A DNA stretch of 64,000 bases, taken from Nematostella vectensis (Eukaryota; Cnidaria; Anthozoa; Actiniaria; Edwardsiidae). Below the pieces are notes generated by a model. The model did not search any database. It was given only the letters and a program-made list of their open reading frames with translations, and had not been told where the DNA came from. Each line of letters starts with the position of its first letter. Within the stretch, counting starts at the first letter, position 1. The DNA is taken from assembly GCF_932526225.1 (NCBI RefSeq), contig NC_064038.1, forward strand, positions 312,001 through 376,000, read 5' to 3'. Shown piece by piece: positions 8,450-22,313 of this stretch. Position numbers and translations under genes: made by a program.

Positions 8450-10132
8450 AGTTGTCAATGCTTTGTTAAAATAATATTCGATATTTTACTGAATGTTTAT
8501 TGACAGTTTGTGGGCATTGCCTTTGAATGCAAGTCTTCCACATGTACCAAAGGCTCATAGGTCAACATTAGAATTTGACTGAAATTCATTGTGTCCTGGC
8601 CGGAGAGCTATTGCAAAGCTCTTCATCACACTGCACTTTGAAGCATATTCTATGTATGCTTCTTTGTACAAAATGTACCCCTCCTAATAGAACATTAAAG
8701 ATCACATAACTTGTTTACTTCCTCGACTCTATGCTTTTTATTTTTGTTCTCTTACTAGGAAAATATCGAATACAAATAATCAGTTAAGCTAGCAAGCTCA
8801 TTTTGCTAGCTGTATATAATGCATATCAGGCCTGTATCTTTAGTATCCTGGATCAGGTAGACGAACCTATGTCACACCACTTTTTTTGATGAGTATAATA
8901 AAAAAATACTAAAAAACGTTATCTTGAACTGTGTAAAAAAAAAAACATAGAAAAAAAAGGCCATTGGCCTGGGATCGAACCCGGCCTAAAGAACAAAACG
9001 GAAACCATACATACGGATTACCCAATCGGTATGGCAGCACAAGGCTTTTACGGAAGACTGTAAAGAACCCGAAGGCCCCTAGCACCGATATTTCCGGCGA
9101 ATATGCTGTACAACACTCTTGCAAGGTATTCCAACCCGCGCATTAATGGGAGGACAATAACCAGGATCCCAGGCCTGTAATACGGTTACGCCACGCACAG
9201 CTCGCTGAGATATGGGATGAAAAAATATTACAGGTCTATGTGGGCGTTTTGGGTCCCTTGGGGGCTCGCTATTTCGGCGTGGCATCGTAACGCACGCGAG
9301 CGCATTGTCTTTTATTGTGTACAGAATGTCTCTGTCGTTTTTTGCTTTACTTTTAGTTTTGCTTTATTTTTATTATTATTTTTTTGTCTTTTTATTTACA
9401 GTTCTTTGTACAGTATTTGACCATAGCTATGATAACAATTATTCAAAATTATTGTAACCAACTATTGTAACCAATTATCGTAAACCAACTTGACTGCAAA
9501 ACACTATTAGGCATTTCTTTCATGTGACTGCAAAGTTGACATGTCAACATCTAGAGGGGCTTCACCCAACAAGGAATCATGGGGGACCATGAAAGCACGG
9601 TGTCGCGGAAAATTTTCCTGCCCCATTTATCAGGAACATCTGTGCAGCCGATGCCCTTAGTTGGATGGGGTGCACAGTTGCTTTGGGTATCGCCCTGAAG
9701 ATGGCACAGTGACCACAAGATGTATGTGAATGAAACTGTATACTTATTTCAAATTTTAAAAACATGTGAGTGTTACTTACTTAGTTACAGTAGTTCTTTT
9801 GAATATTATTAATTACGTGTATAATTTAGATGAGTAATAAATACTTCTTTTTTGTCTCGTAAAGCTCGTATCGTTCCTCCTAAATAACAAACAAAATAAT
9901 GTGTGTTATTATCTTGGTGCAAACGAATCTACAGTAGTTTTTTAATCAAATAATTGTTTTACTATTAACACACTTGTTCTTTCAACCAGTTTGTTGGTCT
10001 CACAAATAGACTTTTAATAAACTGGTATCCCCCCTCTCCACTCAATAAAGGGTCAGCGTCATGGCATTGCGCATGTCTGGAGTCAGTGTTTATTGTAGGC
10101 TTTCAATTGTCTACACACAGTTAAACTTTAAT
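8450..10132 (+). repeat. Array unit 6 (1,683 bp; type A)
   Basis: B box at 8971-8981. Distinctive variants CTTTTTTTGATGAGTATAAT, CCCCTAGCACCG, AATGGGAGGAC, AAAAAATATTACAGG, GTATGTGAATG, CGTAAAGCTCG and GCAAACGAATC are shared with unit 33, and the last three also with unit 36. Private: CGGAAGACTG and AGTTAAAC. Confidence 0.95.
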
Positions 10133-11817
10133 AGTTGTCAATGCTTTGTTAAAATAATATTCGATATTTTACTGAATGTTTATTGACAGTTTGTGGGCAT
10201 TTCCTTTGAATGCAAGTCTTCCACATGTACCAAAGGCTCATAGGTCAACATTAGAATTTGACTGAAATTCATTGTGTCCTGGCCGGAGAGCTATTTCAAA
10301 GCTCTTCATCACACTGCACTTTGAAGCATATTCTATGTATGCTTCTTTGTACAAAATGTACCCCTCCTAATAGAACATTAAAGATCACATAACTTGTTTA
10401 CTTCCTCGACTCTATGCTTTTTATTTTTGTTCTCTTACTAGGAAAATATCGAATACAAATAATCCGTTAAGCTAGCAAGCTCATTTTGCTAGCTGTATAT
10501 AATGCATATCAGGCCTGTATCTTTAGTATCCTGGATCAAGTAGACGAACCTATGTCACACCACTTTTTTGATGAGTATTATAAAAAAAAAATACTAAAAA
10601 ACGTTATCTTGAACTGTGTAAAAAAAACAAAGAAAAAAAAAGGCCATTGGCCTGGGATCGAACCCGGCCTAAAGAACAAAACGGAAACCATACATACGGA
10701 TTACCCAATCGGTATGGCAGCACAAGGCTTTTACGGAAGGCTGTAAAGAACCCGAAGGCCCCAAGCACCGATATTTCCGGCGAATATGCTGTACAACACT
10801 CTTGCAAGGTATTCCAACCCGCGCATTAATGGGGAGGACAATAACCAGGATCCCAGGCCTGTAATACGGTTACGCCACGCACAGCTCCCTGAGATATGGG
10901 ATGAAAAAAAATACAGGTCTATGTGGGCGTTTTGGGTCCCTTGGGGGCTCGCTATTTCGGCGTGGCATCGTAACGCACGCGAGCGCATTGTCTTTTATTG
11001 TGTACAGAATGTCTCTGTCGTTTTTTGCTTTATTTTTAGTTTTGCTTTATTTTTATTATTATTTTTTTTGTCTTTTTATTTACAGTTATTTGTACAGTAT
11101 TTGACCATAGCTATGATAACAATTATTCAAAATTATTGTAACCAACTATTGTAACCAATTATCGTAAACCAACTTGACTGCAAAACACTATTAGGCATTT
11201 CTTTCATGTGACTGCAAAGTTGACATGTCAACATCTAGAGGGGCTTCACCCAACAAGGAATCATGGGGGACCATGAAAGCACGGTGTCGCGGAAAATTTT
11301 CCTGCCCCATTTATCAGGAACATCTGTGCAGCCGATGCCCTTAGTTGGATGGGGTGCACAGTTGCTTTAAGTATCGCCCTGAAGATGGCACAGTGACCAC
11401 AAGATGTATCTGAATGAAACTGTATACTTATTTCAAATTTTAAAAACATGTGAGTGTTACTTACTTAGTTACAGTAGTTCTTTTGAATATTATTATTTAC
11501 GTGTATAATTTGGATGAGTAATAAATACTTCTTATTTGTCTCGTAGAGCTCGTATCGTTCCTCCTAAATAACAAACAAAATAATGTGTGTTATTATCTTG
11601 GTGCAAAGGAATCTACAGTAGTTTTGTAATCAAATAATTGTTTTACTATTAACACACTTGTTCTTTCAACCAGTTTGTTGGTCTCACAAATAGACTTTTA
11701 ATAAACTGGTATCCCCCCCTCTCCACTCAATAAAGGGTCAGCGTCATGGCATTGCGCATGTCTGGAGTCAGTGTTTATTGTAGGCTTTCAATTGTCTACA
11801 CACAGTTGAACTTTAAT
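10133..11817 (+). repeat. Array unit 7 (1,685 bp; type A)
   Basis: B box at 10654-10664. AATCCGTTAAG, ATCAAGTAGACG, AAACAAAGAAAA and CAGCTCCCTGAG match unit 34. From about 11,030 onward the two part (here TTTATTTTTAG and TTTACAGTTATTTG), marking the end of the long block match. Private: GCTTTAAGTATCG. Confidence 0.95.
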
Positions 11818-12298
11818 AGTTGTCAATGCTTTGTTAAAATAATATTCGATATTTTACTGAATGTTTATTGACAGTTTGTGGGCATTTCCTTTGAATGCAA
11901 GTCTTCCACATGTACCAAAGGCTCATAGGTCAACATTAGAATTTGACTGAAATTCATTGTGTCCTGGCCGGAGAGCTATTGCAAAGCTCTTCATCACACT
12001 GCACTTTGAAGCATATTCTATGTATGCTTCTTTGTACAAAATGTACCCCTCCTAATAGAACATTAAAGATCACATAACTTGTTTACTTCCTCGACTCTAT
12101 GCTTTTTATTTTTGTTCTCTTACTAGGAAAATATCGAATACAAATAATCAGTTAAGCTAGCAAGCTCATTTTGCTAGCTGTATATAATGCATATCAGGCC
12201 TGTATCTTTAGTATCCTGGATCAGGTAGACGAACCTATGTCACACCACTTTTTTGATGAGTATTATAAAAAAAAATACTAAAAAACGTTATCTTGAAC

Positions 12299-12329
<31 letters not shown>

Positions 12330-13516
12330 CATAGAAAAAAAGGCCATTGGCCTGGGATCGAACCCGGCCTAAAGAACAAAACGGAAACCATACATACGGA
12401 TTACCCAATCGGTATGGCAGCACAAGGCTTTTACGGAAGGCTGTAAAGAACCCGAAGGCCCCAAGCACCGATATTTCCGGCGAATATGCTGTACAACACT
12501 CTTGCAAGGTATTCCAACCCGCGCATTAATGGGGAGGACAATAACCAGGATCCCAGGCCTGTAATACGGTTACGCCACGCACAGCTCGCTGAGATATGGG
12601 ATGAAAAAAAATACAGGTCTATGTGGGCGTTTTGGGTCCCTTGGGGGCTCGCTATTTCGGCGTGGCATCGTAACGCACGAGAGCGCATTGTCTTTTATTG
12701 TGTACAGAATGTCTCTGTCGTTTTTTGCTTTACTTTTAGTTTTGCTTTATTTTTATTATTATTTTTTTGTCTTTTTATTTACAGTTCTTTGTACAGTATT
12801 TGACCATAGCTATGATAACAATTATTCAAAATTATTGTAACCAACTATTGTAACCAATTATCGTAAACCAACTTGACTGCAAAACACTTTTAGGCATTTC
12901 TTTCATGTGACTGCAAAGTTGACATGTCAACATCTAGAGGGGCTTCACCCAACAAGGAATCATGGGGGACCATGAAAGCACGGTGTCGCGGAAAATTTTC
13001 CTGCCCCATTTATCAGGAACATCTGTGCAGCCGATGCCCTTAGTTGGATGGGGTGCACAGTTGCTTTGGGTATCGCCCTGAAGATGGCACAGTGACCACA
13101 AGATGTATCTGAATGAAACTGTATACTTATTTCAAATTTTAAAAACATGTGAGTGTTACTTACTTAGTTACAGTAGTTCTTTTGAATATTATTATTTACG
13201 TGTATAATTTGGATGAGTAATAAATACTTCTTATTTGTCTCGTAGAGCTCGTATCTTTCCTCCTAAATATCAAACAAAATAATGTGTGTTATTATCTTGG
13301 TGCAAAGGAATCTACAGTAGTTTTGTAATCAAATAATTGTTTTACTATTAACACACTTGTTCTTTCAACCAGTTTGTTGGTCTCACAAATAGACTTTTAA
13401 TAAACTGGTATCCCCCCCTCTCCACTCAATAAAGGGTCAGCTTCATGGCATTGCGCATGTCTGGAGTCAGTGTTTATTGTAGGCTTTCAATTGTCTACAC
13501 ACAGTTGAACTTTAAT
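11818..13516 (+). repeat. Array unit 8 (1,699 bp; type A)
   Basis: B box at 12354-12364. Carries the longest uninterrupted A run in the window (26 A, 12304-12329). Private variants CACGAGAGCGC, CACTTTTAGGC, CGTATCTTTCC and CAGCTTCATGG. TTTGGATGAG is shared with units 7, 18 and 19. Confidence 0.95.
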
Positions 13517-15205
13517 AGTTGTCAATGCTTTGTTAAAATAATATTCGATATTTTACTGAATGTTTATTGACAGTTTGTGGGCATTTCCTTTGAATGCAAG
13601 TCTTCCACATGTACCAAAGGCTCATAGGTCAACATTAGAATTTGACTGAAATTCATTGTGTCCTGGCCGGAGAGCTATTGCAAAGCTCTTCATCACACTG
13701 CACTTTGAAGCATATTCTATGTATGCTTCTTTGTACAAAATGTACCCCTCCTAATAGAACATTAAAGATCACATAACTTGTTTACTTCCTCGACTCTATG
13801 ATTTTTATTTTTGTTCTCTTACTAGGAAAATATCGAATACAAATAATCAGTTAAGCTAGCAAGCTCATTTTGCTAGCTGTATATAATGCATATCAAGCCT
13901 GAATCTTTAGTATCCTGGATCAGGTAGACGAACCTATGTCACACCACTTTTTTGATGAGTATTATAAAAAAATACTAAAAAACGTTATCTTGAACTGTGT
14001 AAAAAAAAAAAAAAAAAACATAAAAAAAAAGGCCATTGGCCTGGGATCGAACCCGGCCTAAAGAACAAAACGGAAACCATACATACGGATTACCCAATCG
14101 GTATGGCAGCACAAGGCTTTTACGGAAGGCTGTAAAGAACCCGAAGGCCCCAAGCACCGATATTTCCGGCGAATATGCTGTACAACACTCTTGCAAGGTA
14201 TTCCAACCCGCGCATTAATGGGGAGGACAATAACCAGGATCCCAGGCCTGTAATACGGTTACGCCACGCACAGCTCGCTGAGATATGGGATGAAAAAAAA
14301 TACAGGTCTATGTGGGCGTTTTGGGTCCCTTGGGGGCTCGCTATTTCGGCGTGGCATCGTAACGCACGCGAGCGCATTGTCTTTTATTGTGTACAGAATG
14401 TCTCTGTCGTTTTTTGCTTTACTTTTAGTTTTGCTTTATTTTTATTATTATTTTTTTGTCTTTTTATTTACAGTACTTTGTACAGTATTTGACCATAGCT
14501 ATGACAACAATTATTCAAAATTATTGTAACCAACTATTGTAACCAATTATCGTAAACCAACTTGACTGCAAAACACTATTAGGCATTTCTTTCATGTGAC
14601 TGCAAAGTTGACATGTCAACATCTAGAGGGGCTTCACCCAACAAGGAATCATGGGGGACCATGAAAGCACGGTGTCGCGGAAAATTTTCCTGCCCCATTT
14701 ATCAGGAACATCTGTGCAGCCGATGCCCTTAGTTGGATGGGGTGCACAGTTGCTTTGGGTATCGCCCTGAAGATGGCACAGTGACCACAAGATGTATCTG
14801 AATGAAACTGTATACTTATTTCAAATTTTAAAAACATGTGAGTGTTACTTACTTAGTTATAGTAGTTCTTTTGAATATTATTATTTACGTGTATAATTTA
14901 GATGAGTAATAAATACTTCTTATTTGTCTCGTAGAGCTCGTATCGTTCCTCCTAAATAACAAACAAAATAATGTGTGTTATTATCTTGGTGCAAAGGAAT
15001 CTACAGTAGTTTTGTAATCAAATAATTGTTTTACTATTAACACACTTGTTCTTTCAACCAGTTTGTTGGTCTCACAAATAGACTTTTAATAAACTGGTAT
15101 CCCCCCCTCTCCACTCAATAAAGTGTCAGCGTCATGGCATTGCGCATGTCTGGAGTCAGTGTTTATTGTGGGCTTTCAATTGTCTACACACAATTGAACT
15201 TTAAT
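13517..15205 (+). repeat. Array unit 9 (1,689 bp; type A)
   Basis: B box at 14043-14053. CTATGACAAC and AGTTATAGTAG are shared with unit 10, showing local exchange. Private: TCTATGATTTTTATT, TCAAGCCTGAATC, ACAGTACTTTG and AAAGTGTCAGC. Confidence 0.95.
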
Positions 15206-17061
15206 AGTTGTCAATGCTTTGTTAAAATAATATTCGATATTTTACTGAATGTTTATTGACAGTTTGTGGGCATTTCCTTTGAATGCAAGTCTTCCACATG
15301 TACCAAAGGCTCATAGGTCAACATTAGAATTTGACTGAAATTCATTGTGTCCTGGCCGGAGAGCTATTGCAAAGCTCTTCATCACACTGCACTTTGAAGC
15401 ATATTCTATGTATGCTTCTTTGTACAAAATGTACCCCTCCTAATAGAACATTAAAGATCACATAACTTGTTTACTTCCTCGACTCTATGCTTTTTATTTT
15501 TGTTCTCTTACTAGGAAAATATCGAATACAAATAATCATTTAAGCTAGCAAGCTCATTTTGCTAGCTGTATATAATGCATATCAGGCCTGTATCTTTAGT
15601 ATCTTGGATCAGGTAGACGAACCTATGTCACACCACTTTTTTGATAAGTATTATAAAAAAAAATACTACAAAACGTTATCTTGAACTGTGTAAAAAACAA
15701 AAACAAAAACAAAACATAGAAAAAAAAAGGCCATTGGACAGGGATCCAACCCGGCCTAAAGAACAAAACGGAAACCATACATACGGATTACCCAATCGGT
15801 ATGGCAGCACAAGGCTTTTACGGAAGGCTGTAAAGAACCGTTATCTTGAACTGTGTAAAAAAAAAAAAAAAAAACATAAAAAAAAAGGCCATTGGCCTGG
15901 GATCGAACCCGGCCTAAAGAACAAAACGGAAACCATACATACGGATTACCCAATCGGTATGGCAGCACAAGGCTTTTACGGAAGGCTGTAAAGAACCCGA
16001 AGGCCCCAAGCACCGATATTTCCGGCGAATATGCTGTACAACACTCTTGCAAGGTATTCCAGCCCGCGCATTAATGGGGAGGACAATAACCAGGATCCCA
16101 GGCCTGTAATACGGTTACGCCACGCACAGCTCGCTGAGATATGGGATGAAAAAAAATACAGGTCTATGTGGGCGTTTTGGGTCCCTTGGGGGCTCGCTAT
16201 TTCGGCGTGGCATCGTAACGCACGCGAGCGCATTGTCTTTTATTGTGTACAGAATGTCTCTGTCGTTTTTTGCTTTACTTCTAGTTTTGCTTTATTTTTA
16301 TTATTATTTTTTTGTCTTTTTATTTACAGTTCTTTGTACAGTATTTGACCATAGCTATGACAACAATTATTCAAAATTATTGTAACCAACTATTGTAACC
16401 AATTATCGTAAACCAACTTGACTGCAAAACACTATTAGGCATTTCTTTCATGTGACTGCAAAGTTGACATGTCAACATCTAGAGGGGCTTCACCCAACAA
16501 GGAATCATGGGGGACCATGAAAGCACGGTGTCGCGGAAAATTTTCCTGCCCCATTTATCAGGAACATCTGTGCAGCCGATGCCCTTAGTTGGATGGGGTG
16601 CACAGTTGCTTTGGGTATCGCCCTGAAGATGGCACAGTGACCACAAGATGTATCTGAATGAAACTGTATACTTATTTCAAATTTTAAAAACATGTGAGTG
16701 TTACTTACTTAGTTATAGTAGTTCTTTTGAATATTATTATTTACGTGTATAATTTAGATGAGTAATAAATACTTCTTATTTGTCTCGTAGAGCTCGTATC
16801 GTTCCTCCTAAATAACAAACAAAATAATGTGTGTTATTATCTTGGTGCAAAGGAATCTACAGTAGTTTTGTAATCAAATAATTGTTTTACTATTAACACA
16901 CTTGTTCTTTCAACCAGTTTGTTGGTCTCACAAATAGACTTTTAATAAACTGGTATCCCCCCCTCTCCACTCAATAAAGGGTCAGCGTCATGGCATTGCG
17001 CATGTCTGGAGTCAGTGTTTATTGTAGGCTTTCAATTGTCTACACACAGTTGAACTTTAAT
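15206..17061 (+). repeat. Array unit 10 (1,856 bp; type A, with internal duplication)
   Basis: Longer than the norm by about 165 bp because the A tract and tRNA-like segment are present twice. The second B box (15899-15909) is intact; the first (15741-15751) reads GGGATCCAACC and is broken at the invariant core. AATCATTTAAG is shared with units 11 and 20. Confidence 0.95.
15674..15996 (+). repeat. Internal tandem duplication of A tract plus tRNA-like element in unit 10
   Basis: The first copy is 15674-15838 (165 bp) and the second 15839-15996 (158 bp). Each runs from CGTTATCTTGAACTG to GGCTGTAAAGAAC. The two copies differ: the first has A runs broken by C and GGCCATTGGACAGGG; the second has a plain A run and GGCCATTGGCCTGGG. 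They therefore probably came from two different unit types joined by out-of-register exchange. The junction reads AAAGAACCGTTATC. Confidence 0.9.
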
Positions 17062-18919
17062 AGTTGTCAATGCTTTGTTAAAATAATATTCGATATTTTA
17101 CTGAATGTTTATTGACAGTTTGTGGGCATTTCCTTTGAATGCAAGTCTTCCACATGTACCAAAGGCTCATAGGTCAACATTAGAATTTGACTGAAATTCA
17201 TTGTGTCCTGGCCGGAGAGCTATTGCAAAGCTCTTCATCACACTGCACTTTGAAGCATATTCTATGTATGCTTCTTTGTACAAAATGTACCCCTCCTAAT
17301 AGAACATTAAAGATCACATAACTTGTTTACTTCCTCGACTCTATGCTTTTTATTTTTGTTCTCTTACTAGGAAAATATCGAATACAAATAATCATTTAAG
17401 CTAGCAAGCTCATTTTGCTAGCTGTATATAATGCATATCAGGCCTGTATCTTTAGTATCTTGGATCAGGTAGACGAACCTATGTCACACCACTTTTTTGA
17501 TGAGTATTATAAAAAAAAATACTACAAAACGTTATCTTGAACTGTGTAAAAAACAAAAACAAAAACAAAACATAGAAAAAAAAAGGCCATTGGACAGGGA
17601 TCGAACCCGGCCTAAAGAACAAAACGGAAACCATACATACGGATTACCCAATCGGTATGGCAGCACAAGGCTTTTACGGAAGGCTGTAAAGAACCGTTAT
17701 CTTGAACTGTGTAAAAAAAAAAAAAAAAACAGATAAAAAAAAAAAAGCCATTGGCCTGGGATCGAACCCGGCCTAAAGAACAAAACGGAAACCATACATA
17801 CGGATTACCCAATCGGTATGGCAGCACAAGGCTTTTACGGAAGGCTGTAAAGAACCCGAAGGCCCCAAGCACCGATATTTCCGGCGAATATGCTGTACAA
17901 CACTCTTGCAAGGTATTCCAACCCGCGCATTAATGGGGAGGACAATAACCAGGATCCCAGGCCTGTAATACGGTTACGCCACGCACAGCTCGCTGAGATA
18001 GAGGGTGAAAAAAAATACAGGTCTATTTGGGCGTCTTGAGTCCCTTGGGGGCTCGCTATTTCGGCGTGGCATCGTAACGCACGCGAGCGCATTGTCTTTT
18101 ATTGTGTACAGAATGTCTCTGTCGTTTTTTGCTTTACTTTTAGTTTTGCTTTATTTTTATTATTATTTTTTTGTCTTTTTATTTATAGTTCTTTGTACAG
18201 TATTTGACCATAGCTATGATAACAATTATTCAAAATTATTGTAACCAACTATTGTAACCAATTATCGTAAACCAACTTGACTGCAAAACACTATTAGGCA
18301 TTTCTTTCATGTGACTGCAAAGTTGACATGTCAACATCTAGATGGGCTTCACCCAACAAGGAATCATGGGGGACCATGAAAGCACGGTGTCGCGGAAAAT
18401 TTTCCTGCCCCATTTATCAGGAACATCTGTGCAGCCGATGCCCTTAGTTGGATGGGGTGCACAGTTGCTTTGGGTATCGCCCTGAAGATGGCACAGTGAC
18501 CACAAGATGTATCTGAATGAAACTGTATACTTATTTCAAATTTTAAAAACATGTGAGTGTTACTTACTTAGTTACAGTAGTTCTTTTGAATATTATTATT
18601 TAAGTGTATAATTTAGATGAGTAATAAATACTTCTTATTTGTCTCGTAGAGCTCGTGTCGTTTCTCCTAAATAACAAACAAAATAATGTGTGTTATTATC
18701 TTGGTGCAAAGGAATCTACAGTAGTTTTGTAATCAAATAATTGTTTTACTATTAACACACTTGTTCTTTCAACCAGTTTGTTGGTCTCACAAATAGACTT
18801 TTAATAAACTGGTATCCCCCCTATCCACTCAATAAAGGGTCAGCGTCATGGCATTGCGCATGTCTGGAGTCAGTGTTTATTGTAGGCTTTCAATTGTCTA
18901 CACACAGTTGAACTTTAAT
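17062..18919 (+). repeat. Array unit 11 (1,858 bp; type A, with internal duplication)
   Basis: Same internal duplication and junction as unit 10. B boxes at 17597-17607 and 17758-17768 are both intact. Private changes cluster near 18,000-18,040 (GATAGAGGGTGAAAA, GGGCGTCTTGAGTCCC). TTTATAG and TTTAAGTG are shared with units 14, 16 and 17. Confidence 0.95.
17530..17855 (+). repeat. Internal tandem duplication of A tract plus tRNA-like element in unit 11
   Basis: First copy 17530-17694, second copy 17695-17855, with the same 165-bp period and the same junction as in unit 10. The first B box is GGGATCGAACC here, not the broken GGGATCCAACC of unit 10. The C variant in unit 10 therefore arose after the duplicated unit was itself copied, or was repaired here. 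Confidence 0.9.
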
Positions 18920-20621
18920 AGTTGTCAATGCTTTGTTAAAATAATATTCGATATTTTACTGAATGTTTTTTGACAGTTTGTGGGCATTTCCTTTGAATGC
19001 AAGTCTTCCACATGTACCAAAGGCTCATAGGTCAACATTAGAATTTGACTGAAATTCATTGTGTCCTGGCCGGAGAGCTATTGCAAAGCTCTTCATCACA
19101 CTGCACTTTGAAGCATATTCTATGTATGCTTCTTTGTACAAAATGTACCCCTCCTAATAGAACATTAAAGATCACATAACTTGTTTACTTCCTCGACTCT
19201 ATGCTTTTTATTTTTGTTCTCTTACTAGGAAAATATCGAATACAAATAATCAGTTAAGCTAGCAAGCTCATTTTGCTAGCTGTATATAATGCATATCAGG
19301 CCTGTATCTTTAGTATCCTGGATCAGGTAGACAAACCTATGTCACACCACTTTTTTGATGAGTATTATAAAAAAAAATACTAAAAAACGTTATCTTGAAC
19401 TGTGTAAAAAAAAAAAAAAAAAAAAAAAAACAGAGAAAAAAAAAGGCCATTGGCCTGGGATCGAACCCGGCCTAAAGAACAAAACGGAAACCATACATAC
19501 GGATTACCCAATCGGTATGGCAGCACAAGGCTTTTACGGAAGGCTGTAAAGAACCCGAAGGCCCCAAGCACCGATATTTCCGGCGAATATGCTGTACAAC
19601 ACTCTTGCAAGGTATTCCAACCCGCGCATTAATGGGGAGGACAATAACCAGGATACCAGGCCTGTAATACGGTTACGCCACGCACAGCTCGCTGAGATAT
19701 GGGATGAAAAAAAATACAGGTCTATGTGGGCGTTTTGGGTCCCTTGGGGGCTCGCTATTTCGGCGTGGCATCGTAACGCACGTGAGCGCATTGTCTTTTA
19801 TTGTGTACAGAATGTCTCTGTCGTTTTTTGCTTTACTTTTAGTTTTGCTTTATTTTTATTATTATTTTTTTGTCTTTTTATTTACAGTTCTTTGTACAGT
19901 ATTTGACCATAGCTATGATAACAATTATTCAAAATTATTGTAACCAACTATTGTAACCAATTATCGTAAACCAACTTGACTGCAAAACACTATTAGGCAT
20001 TTCTTTCATGTGACTGCAAAGTTGACATGTCAACATCTAGAGGGGCTTCACCCAACAAGGAATCATGGGGGACCATGAAAGCACGGTGTCGCGGAAAATT
20101 TTCCTGCCCCATTTATCAGGAACATCTGTGCAGCCGATGCCCTTAGTTGGATGGGGTGCACAGTTGCTTTGGGTATCGCCCTGAAGATGGCACAGTGACC
20201 ATAAGATGTATCTGAATGAAACTGTATACTTATTTCAAATTTTAAAAACATGTGAGTGTTACTTACTTAGTTACAGTAGTTCTTTTGAATATTATTATTT
20301 ATGTGTATAATTTAGATGAGTAATAAATACTTCTTATTTGTCTCGTAGAGCTCGTATCGTTCCTCCTAAATAACAAACAAAATAATGTGTGTTATTATCT
20401 TGGTGCAAAGGAATCTACAGTAGTTTTGTAATCAAATAATTGTTTTACTATTAACACACTTGTTCTTTCAACCAGTTTGTTGGTCTCACAAATAGACTTT
20501 TAATAAACTGGTATCCCCCCCCCTCTCCACTCAATAAAGGGTCAGCGTCATGGCATTGCGCATGTCTGGAGTCAGTGTTTATTGTAGGCTTTCAATTGTC
20601 TACACACAGTTGAACTTTAAT
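18920..20621 (+). repeat. Array unit 12 (1,702 bp; type A)
   Basis: B box at 19457-19467. Long A run (25 A) followed by CAGAG, and a nine-C tract, explain the extra length. ACCATAAGATG is shared with units 13-17 and 20. Private: GAATGTTTTTTGAC, GGATACCAGG and CACGTGAGCGC. Confidence 0.95.
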
Positions 20622-22313
20622 AGTTGTCAATGCTTTGTTAAAATAATATTCGATATTTTACTGAATGTTTATTGACAGTTTGTGGGCATTTCCTTTGAAT
20701 GCAAGTCTTCCACATGTACCAAAGGCTCATAGGTCAACATTAGAATTTGACTGAAATTCATTGTGTCCTGGCCGGAGAGCTATTGCAAAGCTCTTCATCA
20801 CACTGCACTTTGAAGCATATTCTATGTATGCTTCTTTGTACAAAATGTACCCCTCCTAATAGAACATTAAAGATCACATAACTTGTTTACTTCCTCGACT
20901 CTATGCTTTTTATTTTTGTTCTCTTACTAGAAAAATATCGAATACAAATAATCAGTTAAGCTAGCAAGCTCATTTTGCTAGCTGTATATAATGCATATCA
21001 GGCCTGTATCTTTAGTATCCTGGATCAGGTAGACGAACCTATGTCACACCACTTTTTTGATGAGTATTATAAAAAAAATACTAAAAAACGTTATCTTGAA
21101 CTGTGTAAAAAAAAAAAAAAAACAACATAGAAAAAAAAGGCCATTGGCCTGGGATCGAACCCGGCCTAAAGAACAAAACGGAAACCATACATACGGATTA
21201 CCCAATCGGTATGGCAGCACAAGGCTTTTACGGAAGGCTGTAAAGAACCCGAAGGCCCCAAGCACCGATATTTCCGGCGAATATGCTGTACAACACTCTT
21301 GCAAGGTATTCCAACCCGCGCATTAATGGGGAGGACAATAACCAGGATCCCAGGCCTGTAATACGGTTACGCCACGCACAGCTCGCTGAGATATGGGATG
21401 AAAAAAAATACAGGTCTATGTGGGCGTTTTGGGTCCCTTGGGGGCTCGCTATTTCGGCGTGGCATCGTAACGCACGCGAGCGCATTGTCTTTTATTGTGT
21501 ACAGAATGTCTCTGTCGTTTTTTGCTTTACTTTTAGTTTTGCTTTATTTTTATTATTATTTTTTTGTCTTTTTATTTACAGTTCTTTGTACAGTATTTGA
21601 CCATAGCTATGATAACAATTATTCAAAATTATTGTAACCAACTATTGTAACCAATTATCGTAAACCAACTTGACTGCAAAACACTATTAGGCATTTCTTT
21701 CATGTGACTGCAAAGTTGACATGTCAACATCTAGAGGGGCTTCACCCAACAAGGAATCATGGGGGACCATGAAAGCACGGTGTCGCGGAAAATTTTCCTG
21801 CCCCATTTATCAGGAACATCTGTGCAGCCGATGCCCTTAGTTGGATAAGGTGCACAGTTGCTTTGGGTATCGCCCTGAAGATGGCACAGTGACCATAAGA
21901 TGTATCTGAATGAAACTGTATACTTATTTCAAATTTTAAAAACATGTGAGTGTTACTTACTTAGTTACAGTAGTTCTTTTGAATATTATTATTTATGTGT
22001 ATAATTTAGATGAGTAATAAATACTTCTTATTTGTCTCGTAGAGCTCGTATCGTTCCTCCTAAATAACAAACAAAATAATGTGTGTTATTATCTTGGTGC
22101 AAAGGAATCTACAGTAGTTTTGTAATCAAATAATTGTTTTACTATTAACACACTTGTTCTTTCAACCAGTTTGTTGGTCTCACAAATAGACTTTTAATAA
22201 ACTGGTATCCCCCCCTCTCCACTCAATAAAGGGTCAGCGTCATGGCATTGCGCATGTCTGGAGTCAGTGTTTATTGTAGGCTTTCAATTGTCTACACACA
22301 GTTGAACTTTAAT
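20622..22313 (+). repeat. Array unit 13 (1,692 bp; type A)
   Basis: B box at 21151-21161. TTGGATAAGGTGC in the 3' half is shared only with unit 15. TTACTAGAAAAATATC is private. The A tract is broken by CAACATAG, as in unit 19. Confidence 0.95.
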
